Shown: positions 45,832-54,670 of the stretch, piece after piece | Numbering within the stretch: the stretch's first letter is position 1 | Layout of the letters: each line of letters begins with the position of its first letter | Assembly (NCBI RefSeq): GCF_026210795.1 | Contig: NC_089442.1 | Location: forward strand, 3,162,001 to 3,226,000 | Direction: 5' to 3' | Origin: Rhizophagus irregularis | Lineage: Eukaryota > Glomeromycota > Glomeromycetes > Glomerales > Glomeraceae | DNA length: 64,000 nucleotides | Translations under genes and position numbers: made by a program | The notes under the pieces: generated by a model | The model's input: only the letters and a program-made list of their open reading frames with translations | Databases searched by the model: none | Told to the model about the DNA's origin: nothing

Positions 45832-48447
45832 TTTTATTTTTAAAAACCACGTGAACAAGATTACAGAAAGATAGACAAGAACAAAAGATAAAACAAAAGT
45901 CGAACGCTATCTAATACTAAGCTATAATCAAACCGCCCGAGGACAGCGCCACTCTGGTACCTTTAACGAACCCGGAGGAGTCCCTAACACGACATCACAA
46001 CCCAATGGACCAAAGAAAAGGCTTTAGCACAATCAGAACTAAAAAAGAAATGATCCGTATTTTTCTTTTGGTCGGTTAAGACCACCACCTGTAAATACTG
46101 TCATAGGTGGAATGTTTCACACTATTCTTATTGTTGTACTATGGTATAAAAATTAGTACGTGGGGTTACCCAAAAAAAAAAGATGTAAAAAAAAAAATTA
46201 CTAGTCTAAAATGAATGTGTGGCTAAAAAATGTAAGTATATAACTATCAGCAAGCCACTAAGAATAAAGTAAATAAGCTGAAAGTTGTAATCGAACGGGG
46301 TTAAGGTAAAGCGAAGACTTTAGAGTCTTCAGGAGACATTATATCCAGTCTCAATTTTTTGATCTCAATGTTATGCCTATCTGTATACGCAGGTAAGATA
46401 GGGGGACGCTTGTGTGGTCTTAGCTCTAGTTGTTTTGTGTCGTCCGAGGTGTGTCCTTTGTAACGGTATTGGGGTGAGTTGTCGTCAATAACGGAAAAGT
46501 AGTCAATATTAAAACGACCTAATTCTTGCTCTAGTTGGAGCAATTGTTTATTAGTTTTGTAAACGTTTTTGCCTTGTGTAAGTCTGTTATGTAAAACCGA
46601 ACGGCGGTCGGCTAAAGGTGTGATTTTCTTATGAAAATGATCTTGAAATTTAGTGAGATCTTTACACATATCTTCACGATATTCTATACGATTGGAGGAA
46701 GTACCCCAGAGTTTAGCTCTAGCGGAAAGTTCTTCTTCCTGGGCACGGCGTTTAACTTCCCATGCTTCATGTTCTTTTTGTTGTCGTACAGCTAATTCAT
46801 GAGCTTCTTTGCGTTTTCTAATACCATCGAACCAGAATCCACATCCTGGTGAAAAATGTTGACCTTTGATTTTTGCCTGTCTCTTAGAAATATAAACAGG
46901 TTCATCAGTTACATAAGGGAGAAGGTCGTTAGGAATCCAAATGCCCAACTTCTCATGCCACGTCTCCTCTTCTTTGAGGAGAATGGGTTGTGGTGTGGTG
47001 GCAGGTGAGTGAGTATGTGAAGTACTAAGTAAATTATCCCTTGAACGTTGTCGAGAGAGTCGATCTTGGGTCATGCGTAAAACAGTTAATGCGCCTACAG
47101 CGCCTAAAGGTCGCCTGGATCGTTCAGGAGGTATAGGAAAATTATAATCTTTCTCAAGTCTGAGCATCAGCCCTTTATAATATCTTAAATGTTGTACAGG
47201 TTTATTAATATGTTGTGAAGGTAAAAAGAGGAAACGGTGTTGTCGAGCACGGTGTAGTTTTTCTTCAAGAGTTACCAAGCCATTGTGAAGTTTGTTCTTT
47301 TTCGTGTGACCACGATTGTAGAAAACAGATCTACAAGCCCGTTGAAAACGGGATTTTTGTTTTTTGCTCCTTTTACTGCTGTCGGAGTGGTGTGAACGGA
47401 AGTTATTAAATCGTTTTCGATACATACGACGTTCTATGTGTATAGGAAGGGATTTTTGATCATTAGCTAAGTATGAAACATCATACGAAATTCCTAGACG
47501 GTTTGAATAAACGTGCTTTTTGGTACGATGTTGCCATCGTTTATGGATAAGAGTTGCATGAAACTGCTTGTTATTTATGTTATCATCCGATAACAGGGTC
47601 GGTTTCTTGATGTTATGAAAAATGTCTAAATTTTTGTGATGAGAAACGCAAGCGCGTCTATTATGAGACATAATGTAAGGAGAGGGGACACGACATATCT
47701 GTGTGTGTTTAGGTTCAAAATTGTAGGTGGTGGAAAAATTGCACGGTGTAAATATACCAAAGTAAAAACGGTAACGTTTATATGAAAATTTAAAGAAAGT
47801 TTTTGTTTGTGAATTTCTAAGTGTGACTTTATCAGCACGTGAATTGACAAGAAAATATCGATTAAGCAATTTGGAACGAATAAGATTAAAGTATTTCTTT
47901 TGAATGGAGCGTGGGATAACTTTTTGATGAGAAAAAAAATGTTGTAACATCTTACTAATCTGAAACCTCAGATTAGGAAAGCTACAGGTGGAAGAGTAGC
48001 TAATAGGGGTTGATTTCATGTGATAATCATTTGTGTGTATTTTAAGATGAATATCATTGGTGTTTGCTGAGGGATCGGCTAACTCAAAAAAGAAACTTTT
48101 TGATCTTCTGATTTCGTAAATCTTGTTACATCCAGCCCGATTGGGTTTAGTCACGTGAAATTTGTGAAATGAGACGTCGAAAGAAAATTTTCCCAAGGGA
48201 ATAGGTTTTTGAAAAGTAAAAACCATATTTTTAATATGTGTTTAAAAAGTAAGATAAAAATATAGTAAAAACTTCTTTCAGAGGTCGGGTAATAAAGAGA
48301 AGAACCTTTCCATAAGAAGCCACCCAGTGGTCTTCTTTCTTCTCAACGTTCAAAGACGTAAAAAGGGTGTAAAATGTAAAAACAGTATTTAACTGCGGAT
48401 TTCTATGTGAAAAAATGGAAAGGGGAAAGAGTCTTCGTCCCTCATTC
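45832..48447 (-). mobile_element. Retroposon-like insertion with 15-bp target-site duplication
   Basis: The same 15 bases, ATCACCCATATTAGA, stand on both sides (45817-45831 and 48448-48462). Read on minus, the unit starts GAATGAGGGACGAAGACTC and ends in an A-rich tail, GGTTTTTAAAAATAAAA. It has no terminal inverted or long terminal repeats. Duplications of this length with an A-rich 3' end indicate target-primed (LINE-type) insertion. It carries one long open frame and no reverse transcriptase. The exact 15/15 match suggests recent insertion. Confidence 0.65.
46301..48226 (-). CDS. 641-residue protein of the retroposon-like unit, unknown function
   Basis: An uninterrupted 641-codon frame starts MVFTFQKPIPLGKFSFDVSF, about 220 bp inside the element's 5' end. 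Residues 1-330 are strongly basic and rich in His, Arg, Lys and Phe (RSHHSDSSKRSKKQKSRF), as expected of a nucleic-acid-binding protein. Residues about 365-430 are Ser/Thr/Pro-rich, including DNLLSTSHTHSPATTPQP. A conserved-looking block follows (WHEKLGIWIPNDLLPYV, FSPGCGFWFDGIRKRK), then a probable coiled coil (AHELAVRQQKEHEAWEVKRR) and an acidic-to-basic tail. No polymerase, endonuclease or zinc-knuckle motif is seen. It may be an ORF1-like protein of a non-LTR element or a retrocopied host gene. Homology is unknown. Confidence 0.6.
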   Translation of the reverse strand: MVFTFQKPIPLGKFSFDVSFHKFHVTKPNRAGCNKIYEIRRSKSFFFELADPSANTNDIHLKIHTNDYHMKSTPISYSSTCSFPNLRFQISKMLQHFFSHQKVIPRSIQKKYFNLIRSKLLNRYFLVNSRADKVTLRNSQTKTFFKFSYKRYRFYFGIFTPCNFSTTYNFEPKHTQICRVPSPYIMSHNRRACVSHHKNLDIFHNIKKPTLLSDDNINNKQFHATLIHKRWQHRTKKHVYSNRLGISYDVSYLANDQKSLPIHIERRMYRKRFNNFRSHHSDSSKRSKKQKSRFQRACRSVFYNRGHTKKNKLHNGLVTLEEKLHRARQHRFLFLPSQHINKPVQHLRYYKGLMLRLEKDYNFPIPPERSRRPLGAVGALTVLRMTQDRLSRQRSRDNLLSTSHTHSPATTPQPILLKEEETWHEKLGIWIPNDLLPYVTDEPVYISKRQAKIKGQHFSPGCGFWFDGIRKRKEAHELAVRQQKEHEAWEVKRRAQEEELSARAKLWGTSSNRIEYREDMCKDLTKFQDHFHKKITPLADRRSVLHNRLTQGKNVYKTNKQLLQLEQELGRFNIDYFSVIDDNSPQYRYKGHTSDDTKQLELRPHKRPPILPAYTDRHNIEIKKLRLDIMSPEDSKVFALP

Positions 48448-48482
48448 ATCACCCATATTAGACGAATTGATCTGAAAATTTG

Positions 48483-48560
48483 ATGATAATCAGATTGATC
48501 AACCTTCTTGGAAGGTTTAAGAACCAGAAATCATTCCGAATTGATATAAACAATAGTGTA
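48483..48560 (-). repeat. Inverted partner of 50125-50200
   Basis: AACCAGAAATCATTCCGAAT and neighbouring bases are the reverse complement of the sequence near 50125-50200 (ATCAACTCGGAATGGTTTCT). The copies sit just upstream of the two peptide genes but in opposite orientation, so an inversion accompanied or followed the duplication. Confidence 0.45.
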
Positions 48561-48610
48561 AAAATCGATGATTGTTGTGATGATGACATCAAAAAGTTGA
48601 ATTCTGCTAC

Positions 48611-48620
48611 GTATAAATAT
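48611..48620 (+). promoter_or_regulatory. TATA element of the 48.8 kb peptide gene
   Basis: GTATAAATAT within TGCTACGTATAAATA, conserved in the paralogue at 50289-50300 (TGCTACGTATATAAATA). It lies about 200 bp before the ATG. Confidence 0.45.
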
Positions 48621-48809
48621 CAATAATATAAGCCACGTTTCATCTAAGCCAATTAAATGTGGCTTATTTACTTGATTTTCAGGCTTACTTGACTACGGTT
48701 CAATACTTTACCACAATATTCATAATCAATTTTTTGTAAATATTTTGAATTTTCACATAATTGAATAAATCGAAAGTATAAATCTACAACATCATAAATA
48801 AACTTTAAA

Positions 48810-49007
48810 ATGAATATCAAAGCTTTTTTCGCTATTTTTGTGACCATCATTTCAATTATTTCGACCACGGTATCAGGTTAATAATTAAATAAAGCTTACT
48901 TAACTTACTTAACTTGTATTTATTAAAACTAATGATTTTTTTAAGCTCATGATTGTCCTCCTTTATGTATTCCTACACCTTCTCCTGACGGGTGCTTTTG
49001 TGATTGA
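48810..49007 (+). CDS. Tiny secreted four-cysteine peptide A (42 aa)
   Basis: Exon 1 (48810-48876, 67 nt) encodes the signal peptide MNIKAFFAIFVTIISIISTT plus VS. A 69-nt intron with a phase-1 break splits the alanine codon. Exon 2 (48946-49007) gives the mature peptide HDCPPLCIPTPSPDGCFCD and TGA. The mature part is about 19-20 residues with four cysteines, C-x3-C-x8-C-x-C, enough for two disulfides. The paralogue at 50590 shares 61 of 67 bases of exon 1, the intron position and the C-P-P-x-C start. Such a size and design resembles antimicrobial or signalling peptides and candidate symbiosis effectors; no homologue is known to me. Splice sites, promoter and duplicate all support a real gene. 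Confidence 0.72.
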
Positions 49008-49904
49008 ATAAGTTAAGTATCATTAGTTTTAATTTACTTTTATATGAAACTACGGTATTCGTGGTAATATTTACATGTTTCACCATAATTTTTTTCTTCT
49101 GTAAATGGACAAGTCATTAAAATAAATTCAATTTTTTTTTTAAATTAGTTGGCATCTCACGAAGAACGATTATAAAAATTCGTTGAAATAAGTGTCAAAG
49201 ATTCCAAATATTTGTCGAGAAGAAAAGAATTATGTAACAATAAATTTCTCAAAATTAATTTTCCAATCCTCTATTAGTAAATGTTAACAAGTTGTAATTT
49301 ATTTTGTAAATAAATGTGATCATAAATTTCATGGTTTATTTCTAGGGTTTAAATATAAATAATTTATGCGGAACAGCAATGCAAAATTGTCTTAAATAAT
49401 ATCGAAATTCTTTCATTTCAGAAAAAATAATATGAGATGGGTATTTACGTATCACATGTTAATTTAACACGTGAATAGTTGATTTTTGCAGAGCGAAAAC
49501 TTTTTAAATTTTAAACATAAATTTATAAAAAATAATTTAATTAAAATTTATTTAACGAATATTTTGTAAGAACGAATAATAAATTTATGTATAAAAATTT
49601 TTTTATTCGTAATTGCGCATTGGAATCAAATTGTCAAACTATTTTTTATTGTAAAATATCGATTTTAATAAAATATGCAAATTGATTCAATATTATGTAT
49701 TGAAGGTTAACTTGTCCCGAGAGCATGAATTTTTCACACCTTTTCCGCGTCTGTCATTTTCTCCATCCTTCTTATAACTGCGAACATGCTCTTCTTACAC
49801 AACCCGCACCACCTTTTCTTTACCGTTTTTACATAGTTTTACATGCATCTTTATAAACGACTTTGTTAGAAAATCTTTGCCATATTTTTACATACAAGTT
49901 CATC

Positions 49905-50024
49905 ATGACCTTTGATAACAAGAGGAGGATTAAGGATATATATCAGGTGGACTGCAACAATTTCGGAATATTTTGTGAATGGCGATCAATCCAGTCCCTT
50001 TCAACGTCTGAAAATACAGAATGA
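49905..50024 (+). CDS. Possible 39-residue open frame, unknown
   Basis: MTFDNKRRIKDIYQVDCNNF continues GIFCEWRSIQSLSTSENTE to a TGA. The composition is balanced, but it has no partner exon, signal peptide or domain. It may be a leftover exon of the same relic as the next entry. Confidence 0.2.
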   Translation: MTFDNKRRIKDIYQVDCNNFGIFCEWRSIQSLSTSENTE

Positions 50025-50064
50025 ACACTAAAATTTTATTTTTTATATAATAACTAAGGCACAG

Positions 50065-50258
50065 TATTACCGTATTAAATGTATTCTTCGTTTTGGAAGG
50101 TATAAAAATTGGAAACTCACTATTGTTCGTATCAACTCGGAATGGTTTCTAGTTCTTAAACCTGCTGATCAATTTGATAAATTTATTGGAAAAAAAGAAT
50201 TTTATCAGATTGAGTTATTAAGGTATTCAAAGTATTCATCGGATGAATTATTGTGATG
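50065..50258 (+). pseudogene. Coding relic between the two peptide genes
   Basis: After an acceptor-like GGCACAG, one frame is open for about 62 codons: YYRIKCILRFGRYKNWKLT, then IVRINSEWFLVLKPADQF and IELLRYSKYSSDELL with TGA. No start codon belongs to it. Part of it (50125-50200) recurs inverted at 48483-48560. The family is unknown. Confidence 0.25.
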
Positions 50259-50589
50259 ATAAAATCAAAAAGTTGAATTATGATGCTACGTATATAAATA
50301 CCAATAATATAAACCAACGTTTTGCTTAAGCCAATTAAATGTGGCTTATTTATTGATTTTCAAACCTACTCGACTATTGCTCAATTCATTGAATTATATC
50401 AAGTACTTTGCCACAATATTCGTTGTTGAAAAAAATAACGCGTTATAATTCTTCGTGTTATATTTTTACAGGACATAATTCAATTTTTGTAAAATACTTT
50501 GAATTTTTCAAATTTAATAAAAACAAATTGAAAGTGTAGTTCTTTATAATATCTTAAATAAACTTTTTTAAAACTAATTGAAAAAAAAA

Positions 50590-50790
50590 ATGAAGATCAA
50601 GGCTTTTTTCGCTATTTTCGTGATCATCGTTTCAATTATATCGACCACGGTATCAGGTTAATAGAAAAATAAAATTTTATTTTATTACTGAGTAAATTTA
50701 CTTATATTTATTCAAAACTATAATTTTTAAGCTCGACGTTGTCCTCCTGGATGTATTTTTCGTTTTGGCAAGTGCCTTTGCGGCATGTAA
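50590..50790 (+). CDS. Tiny secreted four-cysteine peptide B (41 aa)
   Basis: Exon 1 (50590-50656, 67 nt) encodes MKIKAFFAIFVIIVSIISTT plus VS, nearly identical to paralogue A. A 75-nt phase-1 intron splits the alanine codon. Exon 2 (50732-50790) gives RRCPPGCIFRFGKCLCGM and TAA. The cysteines are C-x3-C-x6-C-x-C, the same frame as A with a shorter middle loop. The charge differs greatly: B is basic (R, R, R, K) while A is acidic. The conserved signal with a diverged mature part is the pattern seen in fast-evolving secreted peptides. The 3' flank is a transposon hotspot. Confidence 0.72.
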
Positions 50791-51052
50791 TCATGTGAAT
50801 AGGTTATCATTATTTTAAAACTACGATAGTCGTGGTAAAATTATATAGTACTGAAAAAGGATATTATATATTACGTAATTTTTTCTTCTATGGTAGAATA
50901 AGTCATTAATTTTTTTTTTTTTAAATTAGTTGGTGTCAAATTATTAGTGTATAATATTAAAGCACAAGAAACGATTATAAAAAAATTCTGAAATTTTATC
51001 TATCTTATTAAAGCTGAAATGAGTGGGTTGAGATTTTTTAGGTAGAAAGGTA

Positions 51053-51575
51053 CAGTCAAACCTCTATGTACCGATGAGGTTGTTTTAGGGAAACAGTATC
51101 GGTACATTGAATTATTGGTACACAATTACTGTATATCATATTGTAAATCACGTTTATTATCAGATTAGCGGACAGTCAGACCTTGATATCGCCGATGCTT
51201 CTAATTGGAAACAATATCAATACATTGAATATATTACGAGTAACATAATGTGGAGCAAATACCACCCGATTAATGGCCCAAAATAATTAATTTCGGCAAA
51301 ATAAACCGCAAAAGAGTTCAAATTAAATTTTTTACTTGGGCCAACTTTATAGTGCTGGCCCGAATTAATACTAGTGTAGCTAAAAATATTGGTACATCTT
51401 AATATATGTTATTATAAAAGGATCAAGAAAAAGTATTGGTATACGTTACATCGTGAAATTATATACAATATCGATACAACGCGGTTTTTTTATTATATGT
51501 GAAACGAGACAATGAAAATTTATCGGTACAGGAAATTATCGGTACACCGGGGATCGGTACATAGAGGTTTGACTG
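51053..51575. mobile_element. MITE with CAGTCAAACCTCTATGTACC ends, containing a second related end
   Basis: The left end TA-CAGTCAAACCTCTATGTAC and right end ATAGAGGTTTGACTG-TA are inverted copies with TA flanks. GGTACA and CGGTACA recur inside. A second left-type end, CAGTCAGACCTTGATATCGC, lies at about 51174, so the unit is composite. It also holds a GGCC-type palindrome (GGGCCAACTTTATAGTGCTG at 51340). It sits in the 3' flank of duplication copy 2 and is absent from copy 1. Confidence 0.7.
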
Positions 51576-51713
51576 TAAATATGTTGCAATAAATTTCTCA
51601 AAATTAATTTCCAACCCTTAATTAGTATTAAATGTCAACGATTGTAATTTATTCTGTAAATAAATGTGATCGTAAATATTAAATATGGCAGTTTATTTTT
51701 AATAATTTATAAT

Positions 51714-52039
51714 TAGGGATGGGAATTGACTCGCTCGGTCCATTCCGGTTCTAAATTGATACTAAGACCCCGAGAAATATATAAATAGGTCATAGGAAAT
51801 TAGCAAAAATTTACTATTAGCTCTACGCATTTTTTCAGGGCCGGAATTATGATAATGTCAGTCAGCTACTAAAATAAGTAATAAAATTCTGACCAACATT
51901 ATCGAAATTATTTAAAAAAGGAAAGATTTCCATGGTTATTTGGCCTATTCTACGCGTTTATTTCTTACTATTTGAACGGGCAAAACTGAAAGTAATCAAA
52001 AGGAACAAAATAACTCAAACCAAACCTTTTTCATCCCTA
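51714..52039. mobile_element. hAT-like MITE with 8-bp target duplication
   Basis: The ends TAGGGATG and CATCCCTA are perfect inverted copies. The flanks TTTATAAT (51706-51713) and TTTGTAAT (52040-52047) match at 7 of 8 bases, the duplication size of hAT elements. It contains a copy of the ATAATGTCAGTCAG...CTGACCAACATTAT palindrome. It too is missing from duplication copy 1. Confidence 0.65.
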
Positions 52040-52841
52040 TTTGTAATATTGGGTTTAAATATAAATAACTTGTGCAAAGCAGTGATGCAAAAATTATCTT
52101 TAATAATAAAATAAATTAAATATTGATAATTTCAGGAAAGTACTGTAAGAGCGGTGGAAAATCTCCGCTTTATATACTTACTATACACTGGTCGAAGTGG
52201 GATGATTTGCATGAAGTTTATTGCCCATAAATAGCTTATACATTTGTTGATCTCAATTACGCTTAAGAAATCTCCATCAAATTTAATTTATAGATTGAAA
52301 CGGGTAAAATTTATTGTAAATTTTATGATTTTAAAACTAATTCGCTAATTATAATGTATAAATTCTAAATAAATTTTAATTAAATTTAATATCAATGTTT
52401 ATTACGCATATAATAGCTTGAAATTTACTTGAAATATGATATTAAATTTGCAACAAGCCATTTACTTACTATTATTGAAATTTTGCTATACTAAAACAAA
52501 ATTTATATTATTACAAAATTACAAAAAAAAAGCAAAGAGATAATCATAAACTTCGTAGCCACGCTCAATTAAGGCAATGTATTACTAGACCTATGCTAAA
52601 GATGACTTTAGCAAGGCTTTCTTTGTGAAATTAAAAGAAATTTCATACACTTTGCCAGCTGGTGAGAAAGCTTATGACCTCTAATAATCTCAAGTCAATT
52701 TATATTAAAAAATCTAGAATGTTTGTGAGAAATAATAATTAATGTTATATTATTGTATTTGCTATTTGTGTCATTTTGTGATGGTTAAGTTGAACATATT
52801 CCAAGCATCAAAAACCATAATTGCAGTTTATTATTTTGAAG

Positions 52842-52850
52842 AGTATAAAA
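52842..52850 (+). promoter_or_regulatory. TATA box inside the TIR element
   Basis: GTATAAAAG is a consensus TATA box about 160 bp inside the left 142-bp repeat and 100 bp before the first ATG (52943). It suggests that the core is transcribed on the plus strand. Confidence 0.4.
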
Positions 52851-52942
52851 GAAAATGTAAAGAAAATTAAAAAATAGTTTATTCGTGATTAAAAATAGTT
52901 AAAATAGTTAAAATAGTTTAATATGTTATATCAATCCTCAAA

Positions 52943-53987
52943 ATGGAATCGGGTCCTATTTTGTCATGTGTATCACATGATATAATAACTGATAGGCGCA
53001 GTTCAATGACGGATAATCTTTCTTTAAAAAAAAAGTTTGTTCTTTCCCATAATTCCTTTCCCTCTTTCTCCTTCATTAATTTTTTTTTCACAACAATGAC
53101 ATCAATGAGCTATTGGTATGAACAACTGACAAAAATTAAAGGAAATGAACAAATAATTCCAATGGCTCAAAGTTGAAGTTCAACTGAACATTTTCGCAAA
53201 TAGTGCTCTCTTAGGTGATTTCTTTTTATTTTTATCAATTTTTTGAATTTTTTTTTTGTTTTATCGTTATTTACTATAATTTTCTTTTTTTTTCTTATTA
53301 TTTTTCATAAAATTTTTTCCAAGCCTATGATAGCTGGACTTGAAGAAAACAAAAGTAAAAATTATACTTTACAATAAAACAAGAACTGGAAATTAAAATA
53401 AATGGCAAGTTAGTTTTGTTTTAATAGTTCATTATTAGTATTAGAAATGTATTAAAATTTTCTTTTTAATTTTTTAAAGGTAACAGAGAATCTTCAGACG
53501 ATTGGTGATTATTGGGGAAAAAGTTTCTATAAAAAATGTATTAAATGTTCCTTCTTTTTTTTTTGGTAGGTAATGTTCTCTGGAGGGACTTTTTGGACAG
53601 TAAGTAAAATTTTTGGGAAAAGAATTTCGCCATTAATTATGAGGAACATACTAAATTTCCTTTTTTTTTATTTTTTTGTAGGTAATGACTTGTCTGTGGA
53701 AGACTTTTGGATAGTGAGTTATTTCTTTTGAGAGTATTTGGATAAGTCTTCAGCTCTTTGGAGGCTGATTTCGGTAAGATATTTTTTTTCTTTGACATTA
53801 AAAAATGATTACTAACTTTTTTTTCTTTTATAGATGACTTGCTCTTTGGTATCCAGAGATATTTTTGAACATGGATTTCGTAAGTTCAATTTTTTTCTTT
53901 AATTTTTCTTTTAACAAAGAATGATCACTAATATTCATCATCTTTCTTTTTTCAGATGGTTGGTTTTTTGACTTTTTAAACACGTGA
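52943..53987 (+). CDS. Candidate micro-exon gene inside a TIR element
   Basis: A plus-strand run of short segments, each preceded by a T-rich tract and AG and followed by GT. Segments: end of a first exon at 53214 (TTAG|GTGATT), then 53487-53504 (18 nt), 53570-53599 (30), 53682-53713 (32), 53747-53773 (27), 53834-53879 (46) and 53956-53987. Branch-point-like CTAAC/CTAAA/CTAAT strings precede most acceptors. Read in one continuous phase, they give ENLQTIG, NVLWRDFLD, SNDLSVEDFWI, SSALWRLIS, MTCSLVSRDIFEHGF, HGWFFDFLNT and a stop. A further acceptor (TTTTTTAG) lies at 54057-54064. The start is unclear: the ATG frame at 52943 ends at 53176 in another frame. The product is unknown. Phase consistency over six segments is the main support; introns between them are about 33-81 nt apart from the first. 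Confidence 0.35.
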
Positions 53988-54670
53988 AAACTTGGTGAGA
54001 TTTGTTTCTAATTATGCATTTCAATGAAATGTTTTTACTAACATTTCAATTTTCTCTTTTTTAGATGGTCTAGGTCTCTGAATCAAATGTTTAGGGATCT
54101 TGTAGAAAAGAAGTTTGAGGTTAGAGATCATAGGCTTTCTCACCAGCTGGCAAAGTGTATGAAATTTCTTTTAATTCACAAAGAAAGCCTTGCTAAAGTC
54201 ATCTTTAGTGTAGGTCTAGTAATACATTGCCTTAATTGAGCGTGGCTACGAAGTTTATGATTCTTAAATAGAAGTGAAGTTTCATTATAATATACATAAA
54301 ATTTATATAAAATTTATAATAATTTATTGTATTTATTGTTAATATTTTAGCTATATATTTGCAAATATGAGCGAAATTTCATTAACATTTCTTATATCAT
54401 AAAAAATTTCTGTTTAATGTATTATAAGTTTAAATGATATATAAAGAAGGTTTTATCACAATTTAAAATACATTTATATAATAGAAACTTGTAAATTTCA
54501 AATGACATATACACTTCATGGAAATTGGACAAGTTTACAACAAATTTCCTTAATATACACTTTAATTGGAATTAATTGAAATTACTGGTAAATCAATTTG
54601 AAATGTGACGTGTATATAAAATTTCTCTAGTGTAAATGTATTGCACATCCCCCTACTTCGACCAGTGATA

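Larger units (their letters stand above)
48575..49400 (+). repeat. Segmental duplication, copy 1
   Basis: From ATCAAAAAGTTGAATT (48588) through the promoter, gene and 3' flank to GTTTAAATATAAATAA (about 49350), the sequence matches 50260-52100 in the same order. Copy 2 is longer because two transposons were inserted in its 3' flank (51053-51575 and 51714-52039) and about 100 bp were added in its leader. Confidence 0.65.
52186..54667 (+). mobile_element. 2.5 kb TIR element with 142-bp subterminal inverted repeats
   Basis: The outer ends CACTGGTCGAAGTGGGATG and CCCCCTACTTCGACCAGTG are inverted, with TA just outside on the left. Inside lie two inverted copies of 142-143 bp (52542-52684 and 54121-54262) with about 96% identity. 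They begin AATCATAAACTTCGTAGCCA and end GCTGGTGAGAAAGC..TCTAA. The 1.4 kb core has no transposase but a set of exon-like segments (next entries). The long, nearly identical inner repeats suggest a young or homogenised element. Confidence 0.65.

Noticed and set aside
52943-53176. 77-codon frame starting at the first ATG of the TIR element core as a complete protein
   Set aside because: It includes low-complexity Lys/Phe/Ser runs and is out of phase with the downstream exon ladder; kept only as a possible leader in the micro-exon entry.
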